DNA from: Pelagibacteraceae bacterium AG-404-P07
Lineage (GTDB): Bacteria > Pseudomonadota > Alphaproteobacteria > Pelagibacterales > Pelagibacteraceae
Direction: 5' to 3'
Assembly (NCBI GenBank): GCA_003216235.1
Contig: QCJE01000004.1
Coordinates: forward strand, 1-64,000
DNA: 64,000 nt
Shown here: positions 51,627-64,000 of the stretch, one piece after another
Position numbering within the stretch: the first letter of the stretch is position 1
Layout: each line of letters opens with the position of its first letter
Position numbers and translations under genes: made by a program
Notes under the pieces: model-generated
Database searches by the model: none
The model's input: only the letters and a program-made list of their open reading frames with translations
Told to the model about the DNA's origin: nothing

Positions 51627-52465
51627 TATTTCGTGTCCTTTCTTTTATTTCTTCTCTTAATTATAAATTTATCTGTTCTTTTATTGTCTCTTGTTTTTAA
51701 TCCTTTGGCTGACTGTCCTGTTGGGGAAACTGGATGTCTACCACCAGCTGATTTACCTTCACCACCACCGTGGGGATGATCAACGGGATTTTTAACAACT
51801 CCTCTAGTGTGAGGTTTTCGTCCTAACCATCTTGATCTGCCTGCTTTACCAATTTTAATATTTTTTTGGTCTGGATTGCTTAATACACCTATAGTTGCTA
51901 ATGCTCTTGAATCTATTTTTCTAACTTCTCCTGATGCTAATTTTATTAAACTATAATTTCCATCCATACCACTGATTGAAACTGAAGTTCCTGCAGATCG
52001 TGCTATTTTACCACCTCCACCTGGTTGTATTTCAACATTATGAATATTAATTCCAACCGGAATATCTTGTAATGGCATACAATTCCCAACTTTAATCTCT
52101 TTTTTTGGACCATTTTCAATTTTATCACCAACTTTAATTTTTTGAGGAGCTAAATAATAAGCGTGAGAGTTATCTTCAAATTTTACAAGCATTATGTAGC
52201 AAGACCTATTTGGATCGTATTCAACTCTCTCAACTGTTGCCAACATATCAAATTTTTTACGGTAAAAATCAACATGTCTATACATTTTTTTATGTCCTCC
52301 TGCTCTGTTAATAGAGGTAATTCGGCCATAATTATTTCTACCTTTCATAGCATTTTTAGGTGAAACTAAAGACTTAAAAGGTTTACCTTTCCATAGACCA
52401 GTTCTATCTACAAGAATGGTGCCTCTTGTTGATTTTGTATAAGGTTTAAAATTTTTTAATGCCAT
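51626..52465 (-). CDS. rplB: 50S ribosomal protein L2
   Basis: [63 protein letters not shown]. Confidence 0.97.
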   Translation of the reverse strand: MALKNFKPYTKSTRGTILVDRTGLWKGKPFKSLVSPKNAMKGRNNYGRITSINRAGGHKKMYRHVDFYRKKFDMLATVERVEYDPNRSCYIMLVKFEDNSHAYYLAPQKIKVGDKIENGPKKEIKVGNCMPLQDIPVGINIHNVEIQPGGGGKIARSAGTSVSISGMDGNYSLIKLASGEVRKIDSRALATIGVLSNPDQKNIKIGKAGRSRWLGRKPHTRGVVKNPVDHPHGGGEGKSAGGRHPVSPTGQSAKGLKTRDNKRTDKFIIKRRNKRKDTK

Positions 52466-52469
52466 TATT

Positions 52470-52763
52470 TTAAATTCCAGTTGTTAAATCTATACTCTGA
52501 CCTTTTTTCAAAGTTATTATAGCTTTTTTAAATCCAGAGACTTTTATTTTTCTTCCTCTTGTTAATTTGATTCTATTTTGTTTGTTAATAATATTAACTT
52601 TTATTACATTTACTTTAAAAATTTTTTCTATATTTTTTTTTAAATTAACTTTATTTGCATTCATTGGAACTTTAAAAACAATCTTATTTTGTTCAGACAG
52701 ATTGGTAGATTTTTCAGTTACCATTGGAGAAATTATTTTGTCGTATAAATGTATCTTTTCCAT
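52470..52763 (-). CDS. rplW: 50S ribosomal protein L23
   Basis: IISPMVTEKSTNLSEQNKIVFKVPMNANKVNLKKNIEKIFKVNVIKVN. Confidence 0.95.
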   Translation of the reverse strand: MEKIHLYDKIISPMVTEKSTNLSEQNKIVFKVPMNANKVNLKKNIEKIFKVNVIKVNIINKQNRIKLTRGRKIKVSGFKKAIITLKKGQSIDLTTGI

Positions 52764-52765
52764 AA

Positions 52766-53389
52766 TTATGAATATCTTTTCTCTAATTCTTTTACTGAAG
52801 TTTCAGTAAAAACAACTTTTTTAAATTTAACAATATCAAACGCACTAAAATGATTTACGTCTGTAACTTTAATTTTTGGAATATTTCTTATTGATTTTTC
52901 AATTTTATCTTTCGAGGGCTTATCTAAAATAATTAATGAATTTGATATTTCATATTTTTTTAAGATTAAACTCATTTCTTTTGTTTTTTTAATTTCAGAA
53001 TTAAAATCACTAAAAATTAATAAATCTTTATTTTTAATTTTTTCACTTATTAAGGAAGCAATACTTTGTTTTTTTTCAGTTTTGTTAAGTTTTCTTTTTT
53101 TATAAGCTAATTCACCTTTTGGACCATGGGCTATTCCACCTCCAACAAAAATGGGAGCTTTTTTACTAGCATGTCTTGCATTACCTGTGCCTTTTTGAGC
53201 ATAAATTTTTGAAGTAGGGCCCGAAACTTCATTTTGTTGTTTTGTTTTAGCATGTCTACCTTTGTAGTTTGCATTTGTTTTATATAAAACATTGTTTACT
53301 AATCTTTTATTTATTTTTGCAGAAAAAATCTTGTCTAAAACTTCAATAGAGTCTTTTTTTCCATTTAGATTTATTTTATCAATTTTCAT
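52766..53389 (-). CDS. rplD: 50S ribosomal protein L4
   Basis: GRHAKTKQQNEVSGPTSKIYAQKGTGNARHASKKAPIFVGGGIAHGPK. Confidence 0.96.
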   Translation of the reverse strand: MKIDKINLNGKKDSIEVLDKIFSAKINKRLVNNVLYKTNANYKGRHAKTKQQNEVSGPTSKIYAQKGTGNARHASKKAPIFVGGGIAHGPKGELAYKKRKLNKTEKKQSIASLISEKIKNKDLLIFSDFNSEIKKTKEMSLILKKYEISNSLIILDKPSKDKIEKSIRNIPKIKVTDVNHFSAFDIVKFKKVVFTETSVKELEKRYS

Positions 53390-54099
53390 TATTTTTTCTT
53401 TTTTTCAGGTGTTTTTTTTGCTTCATCCGCAGCTTTAATTTTTTCTACAATTGTTTTTTTATCTATATTTTTTACTGATTTTTTAACTAAAACTTCAGCA
53501 TTTTTAGATCCTGGTATAGATCCTTTTAAATATAATAATTCATTTTCAATATCTGTTTTAATTATTTCTATATTTTGCATAGTTCTTAATTTGTCACCCA
53601 TGTGACCTGCCATCTTTTTACCTTTAAAAACTTTCCCTGGATCCTGTCTTTGTCCAGTAGATCCATGTGATCTATGAGAAATAGAAACGCCATGAGTAGC
53701 TCTTAAACCCCCAAAATTATGTCTTTTCATTGCTCCAGCAAAACCTTTACCTATTGTTTTTGATCGAGTATCAACAAATTTTATGTCTTTAAAAATTTCA
53801 AGTCCAAATTCATTTCCTTCTTTAAAATTATCAGTATTTGAAACTCGATATTCTTTTAATTTTCTTTTTGGTTCTGTATTTCTTTTAGAAAAGAAACCTT
53901 TCATTGCTTTAGTCAATTTAGAATTTTTCATTTTTCCGTAACCTAATTGGATGGCTTTATAACCTCTTTTTTGCTCATCTATTACTTGAATAACCCTAGC
54001 TTTTTCCATTTTAATTATTGTTACAGGCACAACTTGTCCTGTCTTATAAAATTCTCTGGTCATACCAATTTTTTTTCCTAATAATGCTATTTCACTCAT
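53389..54099 (-). CDS. rplC: 50S ribosomal protein L3
   Basis: LLGKKIGMTREFYKTGQVVPVTIIKM, THGVSISHRSHGSTGQRQDPGKVFKGKKMAGHMG. Confidence 0.97.
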   Translation of the reverse strand: MSEIALLGKKIGMTREFYKTGQVVPVTIIKMEKARVIQVIDEQKRGYKAIQLGYGKMKNSKLTKAMKGFFSKRNTEPKRKLKEYRVSNTDNFKEGNEFGLEIFKDIKFVDTRSKTIGKGFAGAMKRHNFGGLRATHGVSISHRSHGSTGQRQDPGKVFKGKKMAGHMGDKLRTMQNIEIIKTDIENELLYLKGSIPGSKNAEVLVKKSVKNIDKKTIVEKIKAADEAKKTPEKKKK

Positions 54100-54101
54100 A
54101 G

Positions 54102-54410
54102 TTAAATCTTAATCTCCACATCTACTCCTGAGGCTAAATCTAGTTTCATTAAAGCTTCTACAGTTTGTGGAGTTGGTTCTACAATATCAATTAATCTTTT
54201 ATGTGTTCTTGACTCAAATTGCTCACGACTTTTTTTATCAATGTGTGGCGATCTTAAAACTGTATATCTTTCAATTCTAGTTGGTAATGGAATTGGACCT
54301 TTGATAGTTGCACCTGTTCTTTTTACTGTATTCACGATTTCTTCAGTTGAAGCATCTAAAATTTTATTATCATAAGCTCTTAATTTAATTCTAATATTCT
54401 GTTTTTCCAT
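54102..54410 (-). CDS. rpsJ: 30S ribosomal protein S10
   Basis: [66 protein letters not shown]. Confidence 0.97.
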   Translation of the reverse strand: MEKQNIRIKLRAYDNKILDASTEEIVNTVKRTGATIKGPIPLPTRIERYTVLRSPHIDKKSREQFESRTHKRLIDIVEPTPQTVEALMKLDLASGVDVEIKI

Positions 54411-54411
54411 T

Positions 54412-56490
54412 TTATCCTGCAACTTTCTTAGTTACTTCATCCTGTACATTTTGAGGAACTTTCGAATAATGATCAAAAAACATAGAATATTGTGCTCTTC
54501 CTTGTGACATTGATCTTAAATTATTTATATAACCAAACATATTAGCCAACGGTACCATTGCAGTAATTACTGTAGCATTACCTCTTTGTTCTTGAGTATT
54601 TATTTGGCCTCTTCTTGAGTTTAAATCACCAATTACATCTCCCATATAATCTTCAGGAGTAACTACTTCTACCCTCATAATTGGTTCTAGTAATTTTAAT
54701 CCACCATGTGTGCATGCTTCTTTAAAACATGCTCTACTAGCAAGTTCAAAGGCTAAAACACTTGAGTCTACATCATGATGTAAACCATCAACTATTGTTA
54801 CTTTATAGTCAATTAAAGGAAAGCCTGCTAATATTCCGCTATCAGAAACAGACTCAATTCCTTTTTCAACACCAGGAATAAATTCTTTTGGAATAGCTCC
54901 ACCTTTAATTGCGCTTTCAACATCTCTACCTTTTCCAGGTTCTTGTGGCTCTACAAACAATTTCACTTTAGCAAATTGACCCGCTCCACCACTTTGTTTT
55001 TTGTGTATATACTCAAACTCAGCTGATTTTTCTATTGTCTCTCTATATGCTACTTGTGGAGCTCCAACATTTGCCTCAACTTTAAATTCTCTTTTCATTC
55101 TATCTACAATAATATCTAAATGGAGTTCACCCATTCCTTTAATAATTGTTTGTCCCGATTCTTCATCTGAAGAAACTCTAAAAGATGGATCTTCTTTAGC
55201 AAGTCTAGCTAAAGCTTCACCCATTTTTTCTTGATCACCTTTTGTCTTAGGTTCTACTGCAATTTCAATTACTGGATCAGGGAATTCCATTGGTTCAAGT
55301 AAAACAGCATTTTCTTCATCACATAAAGTATGACCAGTTATAGTGTTTTTTAGACCCGCTAAAGCTACTATATCACCCGCATTAGCCTCTTTGATGTCTT
55401 CTCTGGAGTTAGCGTGCATCAAAAGCATCCTTCCAACTCTTTCCTCTTTTTCTTTTGAAGAGTTATAAATTCCTGTACCAGACTTAATTGTTCCTGAATA
55501 AATTCTTATGAATGTTAATGAACCAACGAATGGATCATTTGCCACTTTAAAAGCTAGCGCTGAAAAAGGAGCTTTATCATCAAATTTCATTTCTATTTCA
55601 TCATCTGAGCCAACTTTTGATCCTTTAATTGAGCCAATATCCAGTGGACTTGGTAGGTAATTAACCACTGCATCTAATAAAGGCTGAACACCTTTGTTTT
55701 TAAAAGCAGATCCAGTTAAAACTGGTACAAAATCAAAATTAAGAGTTCCTTTTCTTATACATTTAACCAAATCTTCCTCTTTAATTTCTTCACCATTTAA
55801 ATAACTTTCCATTAATTTTTCGTTTTGTTCTACTGCTAGTTCAACAAGTTCAGTTCTATATTTGTTTGAAATTTCTTTTAAATCATCTGGAATATCTTTA
55901 TATTCCCATTCGGCACCTAATGCCTCATTTTTCCAAACTTGTGCTTTCATTTTTACAAGGTCGACAACCCCTGATAAGGAAGCTTCAATGCCTATTGGGA
56001 CTTGTAAAACCATTGGTTTTGCTCCAAGTCTATCTTTAATCATATCTACGCATCTAAAAAAATCTGCACCAGTTCTATCTAATTTATTGACAAAACATAT
56101 TCTTGGAACTTTATATTTATCAGCTTGTCTCCACACAGTTTCAGATTGAGGCTCCACACCTGCTACGCCATCAAACACAGCGACTGCACCATCTAAAACT
56201 TTAAGAGATCTCTCTACTTCAATAGTAAAATCTACATGGCCAGGAGTATCAATAATATTTACTCTATGATCTTGCCAAAAACATGTCGTTGCAGCTGAAG
56301 TAATTGTAATTCCTCTTTCTTGTTCTTGTTCCATCCAATCCATTGTTGCTGCACCATCATGCACTTCACCAATTTTATGACTTTTACCTGTGTAGTATAA
56401 AATTCTTTCAGTTGTAGTTGTTTTACCAGCATCTATATGCGCCATAATACCGATATTTCTGTATTTATCTAATGTGTGAGTTCTGGACAT
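54412..56490 (-). CDS. fusA: Elongation factor G
   Basis: [58 protein letters not shown]. Confidence 0.98.
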   Translation of the reverse strand: MSRTHTLDKYRNIGIMAHIDAGKTTTTERILYYTGKSHKIGEVHDGAATMDWMEQEQERGITITSAATTCFWQDHRVNIIDTPGHVDFTIEVERSLKVLDGAVAVFDGVAGVEPQSETVWRQADKYKVPRICFVNKLDRTGADFFRCVDMIKDRLGAKPMVLQVPIGIEASLSGVVDLVKMKAQVWKNEALGAEWEYKDIPDDLKEISNKYRTELVELAVEQNEKLMESYLNGEEIKEEDLVKCIRKGTLNFDFVPVLTGSAFKNKGVQPLLDAVVNYLPSPLDIGSIKGSKVGSDDEIEMKFDDKAPFSALAFKVANDPFVGSLTFIRIYSGTIKSGTGIYNSSKEKEERVGRMLLMHANSREDIKEANAGDIVALAGLKNTITGHTLCDEENAVLLEPMEFPDPVIEIAVEPKTKGDQEKMGEALARLAKEDPSFRVSSDEESGQTIIKGMGELHLDIIVDRMKREFKVEANVGAPQVAYRETIEKSAEFEYIHKKQSGGAGQFAKVKLFVEPQEPGKGRDVESAIKGGAIPKEFIPGVEKGIESVSDSGILAGFPLIDYKVTIVDGLHHDVDSSVLAFELASRACFKEACTHGGLKLLEPIMRVEVVTPEDYMGDVIGDLNSRRGQINTQEQRGNATVITAMVPLANMFGYINNLRSMSQGRAQYSMFFDHYSKVPQNVQDEVTKKVAG

Positions 56491-56496
56491 AAATTT

Positions 56497-56967
56497 TTAC
56501 CATCTAAAATGTGCAAAAGCTTTATTTGACTCTGCCATTTTATGCACATCCTCTCTCTTTTTTACTGCTGCACCTTTTTTTTCGTATGCATCATAAAGTT
56601 CATTAAAAATTTTATCTGACATATGTTTATCTTTTCTTTTTCTTGCAGAATCTACTAACCATCGAATTGCTAAAGCTTGAGCTCTTTTACTTTTTACTTC
56701 AACAGGTACTTGGTACGTTGCACCACCAACTCTTCTTGATCTGACTTCAACAGTTGGTTTTATATTATTTATTGCCTCATTAAAAATATTTATTGGTTGT
56801 TCTTTTGATTTTGATTTGATTTTTTCTATAGCATCATACACAATTTTAGCAGCTACACCCCTTTTTCCATCATACATAATGTTATTAATTAATTTAGGAA
56901 TTATTGTTGAATTAAATTTTGGATCTGGAATTACTTTTTTTTTAGGTTGAGTTTTTTTTCTAGACAT
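56497..56967 (-). CDS. rpsG: 30S ribosomal protein S7
   Basis: NIMYDGKRGVAAKIVYDAIEKI, KPTVEVRSRRVGGATYQVPVEV, FAHFRW. Confidence 0.97.
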   Translation of the reverse strand: MSRKKTQPKKKVIPDPKFNSTIIPKLINNIMYDGKRGVAAKIVYDAIEKIKSKSKEQPINIFNEAINNIKPTVEVRSRRVGGATYQVPVEVKSKRAQALAIRWLVDSARKRKDKHMSDKIFNELYDAYEKKGAAVKKREDVHKMAESNKAFAHFRW

Positions 56968-57338
56968 TATTTACCTTTTTTAGTTCCATATAAAGATCTT
57001 CTTTTTTTTCTATTAGCAACTCCTTGAGTATCTAAATTGCCTCTAAGAATATGATATCGAACTCCAGGTAAATCTTTTACTCTTCCACCTCTTATCATCA
57101 CAACAGAGTGTTCTTGTAAATTATGCCCCTCTCCTGGAATATATGCAGTTACTTCAAAACCATTTGATAATCTCACTCTTGCTACTTTTCTCAATGCTGA
57201 ATTTGGTTTTTTTGGTGTAGTAGTATAAACTTTTACACACACCCCTCTTTTTAGAGGTTGTTTTTGTAGAGCTGGAACTTTGTTCCTATTAATTTGTTTT
57301 GCCCTTTTCTTTTTAATCAACTGGTTAATAGTTGGCAT
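56967..57338 (-). CDS. rpsL: 30S ribosomal protein S12
   Basis: [57 protein letters not shown]. Confidence 0.98.
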   Translation of the reverse strand: MPTINQLIKKKRAKQINRNKVPALQKQPLKRGVCVKVYTTTPKKPNSALRKVARVRLSNGFEVTAYIPGEGHNLQEHSVVMIRGGRVKDLPGVRYHILRGNLDTQGVANRKKRRSLYGTKKGK

Positions 57339-57375
57339 TATAAAAATAAATAATTTAGTTAATATTTTTGAATGA

Positions 57376-57395
57376 AAATAACTGACAGGTTATTT
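57376..57395 (-). promoter_or_regulatory. Short hairpin in the rpsL leader
   Basis: AAATAAC-(6 nt)-GTTATTT perfect 7-bp inverted repeat about 40 nt upstream of the rpsL start, downstream of the candidate promoter. Confidence 0.5.
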
Positions 57396-57450
57396 GTGGC
57401 AGCGTTTAGTACTTAAGATTAGTACTACATTCCAACCAAAAAATATCGCC

Positions 57451-57478
57451 AAAATACTTAATAAAATGACTTTGTCAA
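57451..57478 (-). promoter_or_regulatory. Candidate sigma70-type promoter for rpsL-rpsG-fusA-S10 operon
   Basis: Minus strand TTGACA (57478-57473), 16-nt spacer, TATTTT (57456-57451), in the 169-bp rpoC-rpsL intergenic gap. Confidence 0.6.
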
Positions 57479-57507
57479 ACTAAAACTAATGAATATATGA
57501 TCTTTTT

Positions 57508-60500
57508 TTATTGATTTAATGGGGTTTCTGAAGGTTCAATTTTTTCTTGGTCAGATAAAAATTTGTTATCATCTTGAAGAGCTTTTTTGTTCCATTTATT
57601 CTTAATATTACCAGTTCCTGCTGGGACCAATCTACCTACAATTACGTTCTCTTTTAATCCATTCAATGGATCAACTTTTCCTTTAATTGCAGCATCTGTA
57701 AGTACTCTAGTTGTTTCTTGAAATGAAGCTGCTGAAATGAATGACTCTGTTTGTAGAGAAGCCTTAGTTATTCCCATAAGTACTCTTTCACCTATCGCAG
57801 GAGTTTTTCCCTCAGCTTTAAGTTTTTCGTTAACAATATCAAACTTTATTCTATCAACAATTTCTCCAGGTAAATATGTAGAGTCTCCTGAAATTTTAAC
57901 CTCAACTTTTTTCAACATCTGTCTTAAGATTGTTTCGATATGTTTGTCGTTAATAATTACACCTTGTAATCTATAAACTTCTTGAACTTGATTCACAAAA
58001 TATTCAGTTAAATCTTTTATACCCATAATTCTTAAAATATCATGAGGCAAAGGTTGTCCGTCTAATAAATATTCACCTTTTTTAATTCTTTCACCTTGGT
58101 TAAAATTAATATGTTTTCCTTTAGGAATTAAATAATTTGATGATTCAGCTCCATCTTCTGGCACAATTGAAACTCTCTGTTTGCCTCTAACTTCCTTGCC
58201 AAAAATAACTTGTCCATCATTTTCTGCAATGATGGCACTGTCTTTTGCTTTTCTAGCTTCAAATAATTCAGCTACACGCGGTAAACCTCCAGTGATATCT
58301 TTTGTTTTTGTAGTTTCCTTAGGTAGTCTAGCAATTACATCGCCTGCTGAAACTTTTTGTCCATCTTTAACAGATAAAATTGAATCAGGGACTAAATAAT
58401 ATCTTGCTTCGTTGTCGTCTGCTTTTTTAATTACATTTCCTTTTTCGTCTCTTAAAGTAATTCTAGGTTTTAAATCTGTACTTTTAGATTGAGCCCTCCA
58501 ATCAATAACTGATTTTGATGAGATACCTGTTGCATCATCAGTAGTTTCTTGAATTGAAACTCCATCAATCAAATCAACATAGCTAGCAATACCACTTTTT
58601 TCTGCAATTACTGGAGTTGTGTAAGGATCCCATTCACAAATTTTAGTATTAGATTTTATCTTATCACCATTTTTGAAAAATAATTTTGATCCATATGCAA
58701 CTTTATATATTGCCACTTGAACGCCGTTATCATCTTCAATTGATAATTGGGTATTTCTTCCCATTACGATTAAATTTTTCTTAGAGTCCTCTAAAATATT
58801 AGAATTAATAATTTTTAGTATTCCATCATTTTTGGTCACTATTTGGGATTCTTGTTTAACAGAAGCTGTACCACCAACATGAAAAGTTCTCATAGTTAAC
58901 TGAGTACCGGGTTCACCTATCGATTGGGCAGAAATCATTCCAATAGCTTCACCGACGTGAACCATTTTACCTCTAGATAAATCTCTTCCATAAGATGTTG
59001 CACAAACGCCTTCTTTTGAACCACAAGTCATTACGGAATAAACTTTTACAGCTTTAATTCCTGCTGCATCAATTTTATCACAAGAGGACTCGTCTATCAT
59101 AGTTAATTTTTTAATTATAATCTCTCCAGTTATAGGATGTTTTACATCATCAAAAGCAACTCTTCCTAAAGCTCTTTCAGATAAACTTACAACTACATTT
59201 CCTCCTTCTAAAATTTCAGAAAGTTCTATAAATCCTGGATTTTTGCAATCACATTCCTTTTTAGTTACTGTCAAATCTTGGGCCACGTCACAAAGTCTTC
59301 TTGTTAGGTATCCAGAGCTTGCTGTTTTTAATGCTGTATCCGCAAGACCTTTTCTAGCTCCATGGGTAGAGTTAAAATACTCCAAAGCTGTAAGACCCTC
59401 TTTAAAGTTAGATGTAATTGGACTTTCAATAATTTCTCCTGATGGTTTAGCAATAAGACCTCTCATTCCTGCTAATTGTTTCATCTGAGCAGCTGAACCT
59501 CTAGCTCCACTGTCAGCCATCATAAATACTGAATTTATTTTTAATCCTTCAGATGTTTTTTCAGTAGCAGATATTCCTTTCATCATTTCAGCTGCTACTT
59601 TATCTGTACATTTTGACCAAGCGTCTACTACTTTATTATATTTTTCTCCTCTAGTAATTAATCCTTCTGCATATTGAGTTTCATAATCTGCAATTAATTT
59701 TTTTGTATCATCAATTAATTGTGTCTTACTCTTCGGTATAACTAAGTCGTCTTTACCAAATGAAATACCAGCCTTAAAAGCATGCTTAAATCCTAAATCT
59801 TTTAATTTATCGCAGAAAATGACTGTAGTTTTTTGACCACAAAATCTAAAAACAATATCAATTACCTCTGAAACAACTTTTTTAGGTAATAATCTATCCA
59901 CTAATGAAAATTTTATATTTTTATTTTTTGGTAAAAGATTCGCTAATAAGAATCTTCCAGCTGTAGATGTATATTTTTCAAATTTTTTATTTCCTTTATC
60001 ATCTATTGTCTCAAATCTTGAAATTATAGTACTATGAACTTTTATTTGTCCTGATGATAAAGCAAATTCAATTTGATCAGCATCTGTGAAATAACCTGCG
60101 GATTTATCTGTTAATGGTTCTTGAGATAAATAATAAATTCCTAAAATCATATCCTGACTAGGAACTATGATTGGTTTTCCATTAGAAGGGGATAAAATAT
60201 TATTGGTAGAAAGCATTAAGATCCTAGCTTCTAATTGAGCTTCTAAACTTAATGGTACGTGCACAGCCATTTGATCCCCATCAAAATCTGCATTAAAGGC
60301 TGCACATGTTAATGGATGCAATTCAATTGCATCACCTTCAATTAATTTTGGTTCAAACGCTTGGACACCTAATCTATGTAATGTTGGCGCTCTATTAAGC
60401 AATACTGGATGTTCTCTAACTATTAATTCTAAAGCATCCCATACTGCGTTTGTTTCTTTTTCAACAAGTTTTTTAGCTTGTTTAATTGTTGAGGCTAAAC

Positions 60501-61677
60501 CAAGTTTGTTTAATCTTGCATACAAAAAAGGCTTAAACAATTCTAAGGCCATTTTTTTTGGGAGTCCACATTCATGCAGCTTTAGATCAGGTCCTACAAC
60601 AATTACTGATCTTCCTGAATAATCAACTCTTTTACCCAATAAATTTTGTCTAAATCTACCTTGTTTACCTTTTAACATTTCTGCCAATGATTTTAATGGT
60701 CTTTTTCCTGTTCCAGTTATTACTCTGCCTCTTCTGCCATTATCAAACAATGCATCTACTGATTCTTGAAGCATACGTTTTTCGTTACGTACAATTATAT
60801 CTGGAGCTTTTAAATCCATTAATCTTTTTAAACGATTATTTCTGTTAATTACTCTTCTATATAAATCATTTAAATCTGAAGTTGCGAACCGTCCTCCATC
60901 GAGTGGTACTAATGGTCTAAGTTCTGGAGGAATTACAGGAACTACAGTCATGATCATCCATTCAGGTTTTTGGCCTGTTTCAATAAATGACTCTATTAAT
61001 TTTAATCTTTTGATCGCTCTTTCCTCATTTACTTTAGATTTAGTTTCTTTAATGTAATTAATTAAATTTTTTCTCTCTAGTTCTAAATCCAAATTTTTAA
61101 GCATCTCTAAAACAGCTTCTGCTCCTATGCCTGCTGTAAATGCTTCCTCTCCATATTCTTCTTGATATTTTGCTAATTCTTCTTCGTTAAGAAGTTGATT
61201 TTTTTGAAGTCCAGTTAATCCTGGCTCTATAACAATAAAATTTTCAAAATATAAAACTCTTTCAATTTCCTTCAATTTCATATCTACTGCCAAAGCAATT
61301 CTGCTTGGTAAAGATTTTAAAAACCAAATATGCGCAACAGGTGTTGCAAGGTTTATATGACCCATTCTTTCTCTTCTGACATTTGATTTTGTTACTTCAA
61401 CACCACATTTTTCACAAATAATACCTCTAAATTTCATTCTCTTGTATTTTCCACATAAACATTCATAATCTTTTATGGGACCAAAAATTCTTGCGCAAAA
61501 TAGTCCATCTTTTTCTGGTCTAAAGGTTCTATAATTTATTGTTTCAGGTTTTTTTATTTCACCATATGTCCATGATTTAATTTTTTCAGGACTTGCTAAT
61601 GTAATTTTAATACTACTAAAATTTTGAGCTTCTGAAATTTCAGAATTTTTGAATAAATCTGTTAACTCTTTTTTCAT
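57508..61677 (-). CDS. rpoC: RNA polymerase beta' subunit
   Basis: [23 protein letters not shown] zinc motif, [16 protein letters not shown] catalytic loop. Confidence 0.98.
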   Translation of the reverse strand: MKKELTDLFKNSEISEAQNFSSIKITLASPEKIKSWTYGEIKKPETINYRTFRPEKDGLFCARIFGPIKDYECLCGKYKRMKFRGIICEKCGVEVTKSNVRRERMGHINLATPVAHIWFLKSLPSRIALAVDMKLKEIERVLYFENFIVIEPGLTGLQKNQLLNEEELAKYQEEYGEEAFTAGIGAEAVLEMLKNLDLELERKNLINYIKETKSKVNEERAIKRLKLIESFIETGQKPEWMIMTVVPVIPPELRPLVPLDGGRFATSDLNDLYRRVINRNNRLKRLMDLKAPDIIVRNEKRMLQESVDALFDNGRRGRVITGTGKRPLKSLAEMLKGKQGRFRQNLLGKRVDYSGRSVIVVGPDLKLHECGLPKKMALELFKPFLYARLNKLGLASTIKQAKKLVEKETNAVWDALELIVREHPVLLNRAPTLHRLGVQAFEPKLIEGDAIELHPLTCAAFNADFDGDQMAVHVPLSLEAQLEARILMLSTNNILSPSNGKPIIVPSQDMILGIYYLSQEPLTDKSAGYFTDADQIEFALSSGQIKVHSTIISRFETIDDKGNKKFEKYTSTAGRFLLANLLPKNKNIKFSLVDRLLPKKVVSEVIDIVFRFCGQKTTVIFCDKLKDLGFKHAFKAGISFGKDDLVIPKSKTQLIDDTKKLIADYETQYAEGLITRGEKYNKVVDAWSKCTDKVAAEMMKGISATEKTSEGLKINSVFMMADSGARGSAAQMKQLAGMRGLIAKPSGEIIESPITSNFKEGLTALEYFNSTHGARKGLADTALKTASSGYLTRRLCDVAQDLTVTKKECDCKNPGFIELSEILEGGNVVVSLSERALGRVAFDDVKHPITGEIIIKKLTMIDESSCDKIDAAGIKAVKVYSVMTCGSKEGVCATSYGRDLSRGKMVHVGEAIGMISAQSIGEPGTQLTMRTFHVGGTASVKQESQIVTKNDGILKIINSNILEDSKKNLIVMGRNTQLSIEDDNGVQVAIYKVAYGSKLFFKNGDKIKSNTKICEWDPYTTPVIAEKSGIASYVDLIDGVSIQETTDDATGISSKSVIDWRAQSKSTDLKPRITLRDEKGNVIKKADDNEARYYLVPDSILSVKDGQKVSAGDVIARLPKETTKTKDITGGLPRVAELFEARKAKDSAIIAENDGQVIFGKEVRGKQRVSIVPEDGAESSNYLIPKGKHINFNQGERIKKGEYLLDGQPLPHDILRIMGIKDLTEYFVNQVQEVYRLQGVIINDKHIETILRQMLKKVEVKISGDSTYLPGEIVDRIKFDIVNEKLKAEGKTPAIGERVLMGITKASLQTESFISAASFQETTRVLTDAAIKGKVDPLNGLKENVIVGRLVPAGTGNIKNKWNKKALQDDNKFLSDQEKIEPSETPLNQ

Positions 61678-61679
61678 AA

Positions 61680-64000
61680 TTAATTAAGTTCCACGTTTAA
61701 TGCTAATGATTTAATTTCTTTAACTAATACGTTAAAAGACTCAGGAATTCCTGACTCAAAATTTTCTTCGCCTTTAACAATTGTTTCGTAAACTTTAACT
61801 CTTCCTGCTACATCGTCAGACTTAACGGTGAGAATTTCTTGAAGTGTATAGGATGCACCATAAGCCTCTAATGCCCAAACTTCCATTTCTCCAAATCTTT
61901 GTCCTCCAAGTTGAGCTTTTCCACCAAGAGGTTGTTGTGTAACTAGACTATAAGGTCCAGTAGATCTAGCGTGTATCTTGTCTTCTACCAAATGGTGAAG
62001 TTTAAGCATATAAATTATTCCAACAGTTACAGGCCTGTCAAATTTTTCACCTGTTCTACCATCCCATAAATATGTTTGTCCTGATTTTGGTAATTTAGCT
62101 AATTCCAACATATCTGTTACATTTTTTTCTTTAGCACCATCAAACACTGGTGTTGAAATAGGAACTCCATTCTGTAAATTTTCACATAAATCAACAAATT
62201 CAGTTTTATTTAATTTATCGACTTTATTATTAAAAATTTCTTCCCCATAAACTGATTTAAGAAATGAACTTATCTTCTCATTTTTTTCAACTCTTTTTTG
62301 GTTCTCATGAATAAGCTTTTTAAGTTCTTCACCAAATTCTTTACAAGCCCATCCTAAATGAGTTTCTAAAATTTGTCCGACATTCATCCTACTTGGTACA
62401 CCTAAAGGGTTCAAAACTATATCAACTGGTCTACCATCTTCACGATAAGGCATGTCTTCAACAGGAACAATTTTACTCACCACTCCTTTATTTCCATGTC
62501 TCCCTGACATTTTGTCACCAGGTCTTAATCTTCTTTTTATTGCGACAAATACCTTCACCATTTTCATCACACTTGGCAATAAATCATCTCCACTTCTAAT
62601 CTTAAGAACCTTATCTTCAAATCTTTCAGTTATATCTTGTTTAGCTTCATTGTATTGTTCTTTAAGTTTATTTAGTGAAGCTTCGTAGTTTGTATTTTCA
62701 ACAGATATTTTAAATAAATCACTAATGTTTATTTTGTTTAAAGTTTCAAAATCCAATTTTGAACCAGCTTCAACATCTTTAATTTTTTTAGTTAATTTTG
62801 TTCCTGATAAAATTTGTGATGCTCTTTGTTTAATACTTCTTTCAAGAATTTCCTCTTCAACAATTTTATCTTGTTGAACTTGTTCAATTTCTGCTCTTTC
62901 GATAGTTATTGATCTTTCATCTTTTTCAATACCATGTCTATTAAATACTCTTACATCAACAACTGTTCCACTACTACCACGCGACATTCTTAAAGATGTA
63001 TCAGTTACGTCTATAGCTTTTTCACCAAAGATAGACCTTAATAATTTTTCTTCAGGTCCTGATGCTGAGTCACCTTTTGGAGTTACTTTGCCAACCAATA
63101 TATCTCCAGCATTTACTTCAGCTCCAATATATACTACACCCGACTCATCTAAATTTTTTAAAGCTTCTTCATTAACGTTTGGAATATCTCTTGTAATTTC
63201 TTCTTCACCTAATTTTGTGTCTCTTGCCATTATCTCATACTCTACAATATGAACTGAAGTAAACACATCATCAGTTACACACCTCTCCGAAATTAATATA
63301 GAGTCCTCAAAGTTGTAACCTTGCCAAGGCATAAATGCTACTGTAACATTTTTTCCTAGTGCAAGTTCTCCAAGTTTTGTAGATGGACCATCTGCAATGA
63401 TGTCTCCAGATTTAACTTTATCACCTACTCTAACTAATGGTCTCTGGTTAATGCAGGTATTTTGATTAGATCTTTTAAATTTTTGAAGATTATAAATATC
63501 TACTCCTGATTTTGTTAAATCAGTTTCCTCAGTTACTTTGATTACAATTCTTTTACCATCAATTTTATCTACTATACCATCTCTTCTTGCTACAATTGTT
63601 ACACCGGAGTCTAAAGCAACATCGCTCTCTATACCTGTTCCAACAAATGGAGCTTCTGGTTTCAACAAAGGCACAGCTTGTCTCATCATATTTGACCCCA
63701 TCAAAGCTCTGTTTGCATCATCATTTTCTAAAAAAGGTATTAATGATGCTGCTACTGAAACTAATTGTTTTGGTGAAACATCTATGTAATCGATTGTTTC
63801 TGGTTTAGACAATAAGAAATTGAGATTTTGTCTACATGAAACAAGTTCTTCAATTATTTTACCACTTTTATCAATTTTTGTATTAGCTTGAGCAATTGTA
63901 AATTTAGTTTCTTCCATTGCAGATAAATACTCAACTTTATCCTGCACCACTCCATCTTTTACTCTTTTATATGGACTTTCAATGAAACCATATTTATTAA
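61680..64000 (-). CDS. rpoB: RNA polymerase beta subunit, C-terminal part, N-terminus beyond window
   Basis: [49 protein letters not shown]. The frame stays open past the listed GTG at 63950 ([30 protein letters not shown]) to the window end. Confidence 0.97.
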   Translation of the reverse strand, partial: NKYGFIESPYKRVKDGVVQDKVEYLSAMEETKFTIAQANTKIDKSGKIIEELVSCRQNLNFLLSKPETIDYIDVSPKQLVSVAASLIPFLENDDANRALMGSNMMRQAVPLLKPEAPFVGTGIESDVALDSGVTIVARRDGIVDKIDGKRIVIKVTEETDLTKSGVDIYNLQKFKRSNQNTCINQRPLVRVGDKVKSGDIIADGPSTKLGELALGKNVTVAFMPWQGYNFEDSILISERCVTDDVFTSVHIVEYEIMARDTKLGEEEITRDIPNVNEEALKNLDESGVVYIGAEVNAGDILVGKVTPKGDSASGPEEKLLRSIFGEKAIDVTDTSLRMSRGSSGTVVDVRVFNRHGIEKDERSITIERAEIEQVQQDKIVEEEILERSIKQRASQILSGTKLTKKIKDVEAGSKLDFETLNKINISDLFKISVENTNYEASLNKLKEQYNEAKQDITERFEDKVLKIRSGDDLLPSVMKMVKVFVAIKRRLRPGDKMSGRHGNKGVVSKIVPVEDMPYREDGRPVDIVLNPLGVPSRMNVGQILETHLGWACKEFGEELKKLIHENQKRVEKNEKISSFLKSVYGEEIFNNKVDKLNKTEFVDLCENLQNGVPISTPVFDGAKEKNVTDMLELAKLPKSGQTYLWDGRTGEKFDRPVTVGIIYMLKLHHLVEDKIHARSTGPYSLVTQQPLGGKAQLGGQRFGEMEVWALEAYGASYTLQEILTVKSDDVAGRVKVYETIVKGEENFESGIPESFNVLVKEIKSLALNVELN

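Noticed and set aside
63950-64000. rpoB start at GTG 63950 as given in the ORF track
   Set aside because: The open frame continues with conserved RpoB sequence ([16 protein letters not shown]), so the real start is beyond the window.
1-64000. CRISPR arrays, transposases, integrases, phage genes, rRNA genes
   Set aside because: No repeat-spacer arrays, terminal inverted repeats, mobile-element proteins or rRNA sequences were seen on reading; the window is core housekeeping content.

Overview
AT-rich (about 70% A+T by eye), densely packed bacterial chromosome segment. Gene content and order look like a streamlined SAR11/Pelagibacter-type alphaproteobacterium; this is inferred from protein motifs, with no search run. 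From left to right: a rib cluster (ribB partial, ribE, ribD) with nrdR, glyA and rpiB; a small 2OG-oxygenase-like gene; hemB; the recO-rnc-lepB-acpS-pdxJ-pyrE-rsh-folK-smpB-dapA block; a lytic transglycosylase; tRNA-Ser(GCU); a heterotetrameric sarcosine oxidase operon (soxBDAG) followed by an amino-acid-type ABC binding protein and permease; a nuclease, a MATE transporter, trhO, an O-methyltransferase and gatCAB; ruvX, pyrB, pyrC-like, plsY and topA; ugd, galU, panC, mgtE, lipB and rluC; and one continuous minus-strand block of about 22.5 kb (rpoB partial, rpoC, rpsL, rpsG, fusA, S10-spc-adk-alpha operons to rplQ). I found no mobile element, CRISPR array, phage or obvious defence island. No clearly new multi-gene system is visible. 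The best leads are: a perfect 11-bp inverted repeat directly upstream of soxB; an ABC permease with an N-terminal lipobox and no neighbouring ATPase; a compact RSH protein that appears to lack its helical and zinc-finger domains; a dihydroorotase-like protein without the HxH metal motif; a small Lys-rich secreted ORF between topA and ridA; structured leaders and promoters in the ribosomal superoperon; and several genes missing from conserved positions (era, rpoZ, rpmD, tuf, dprA).
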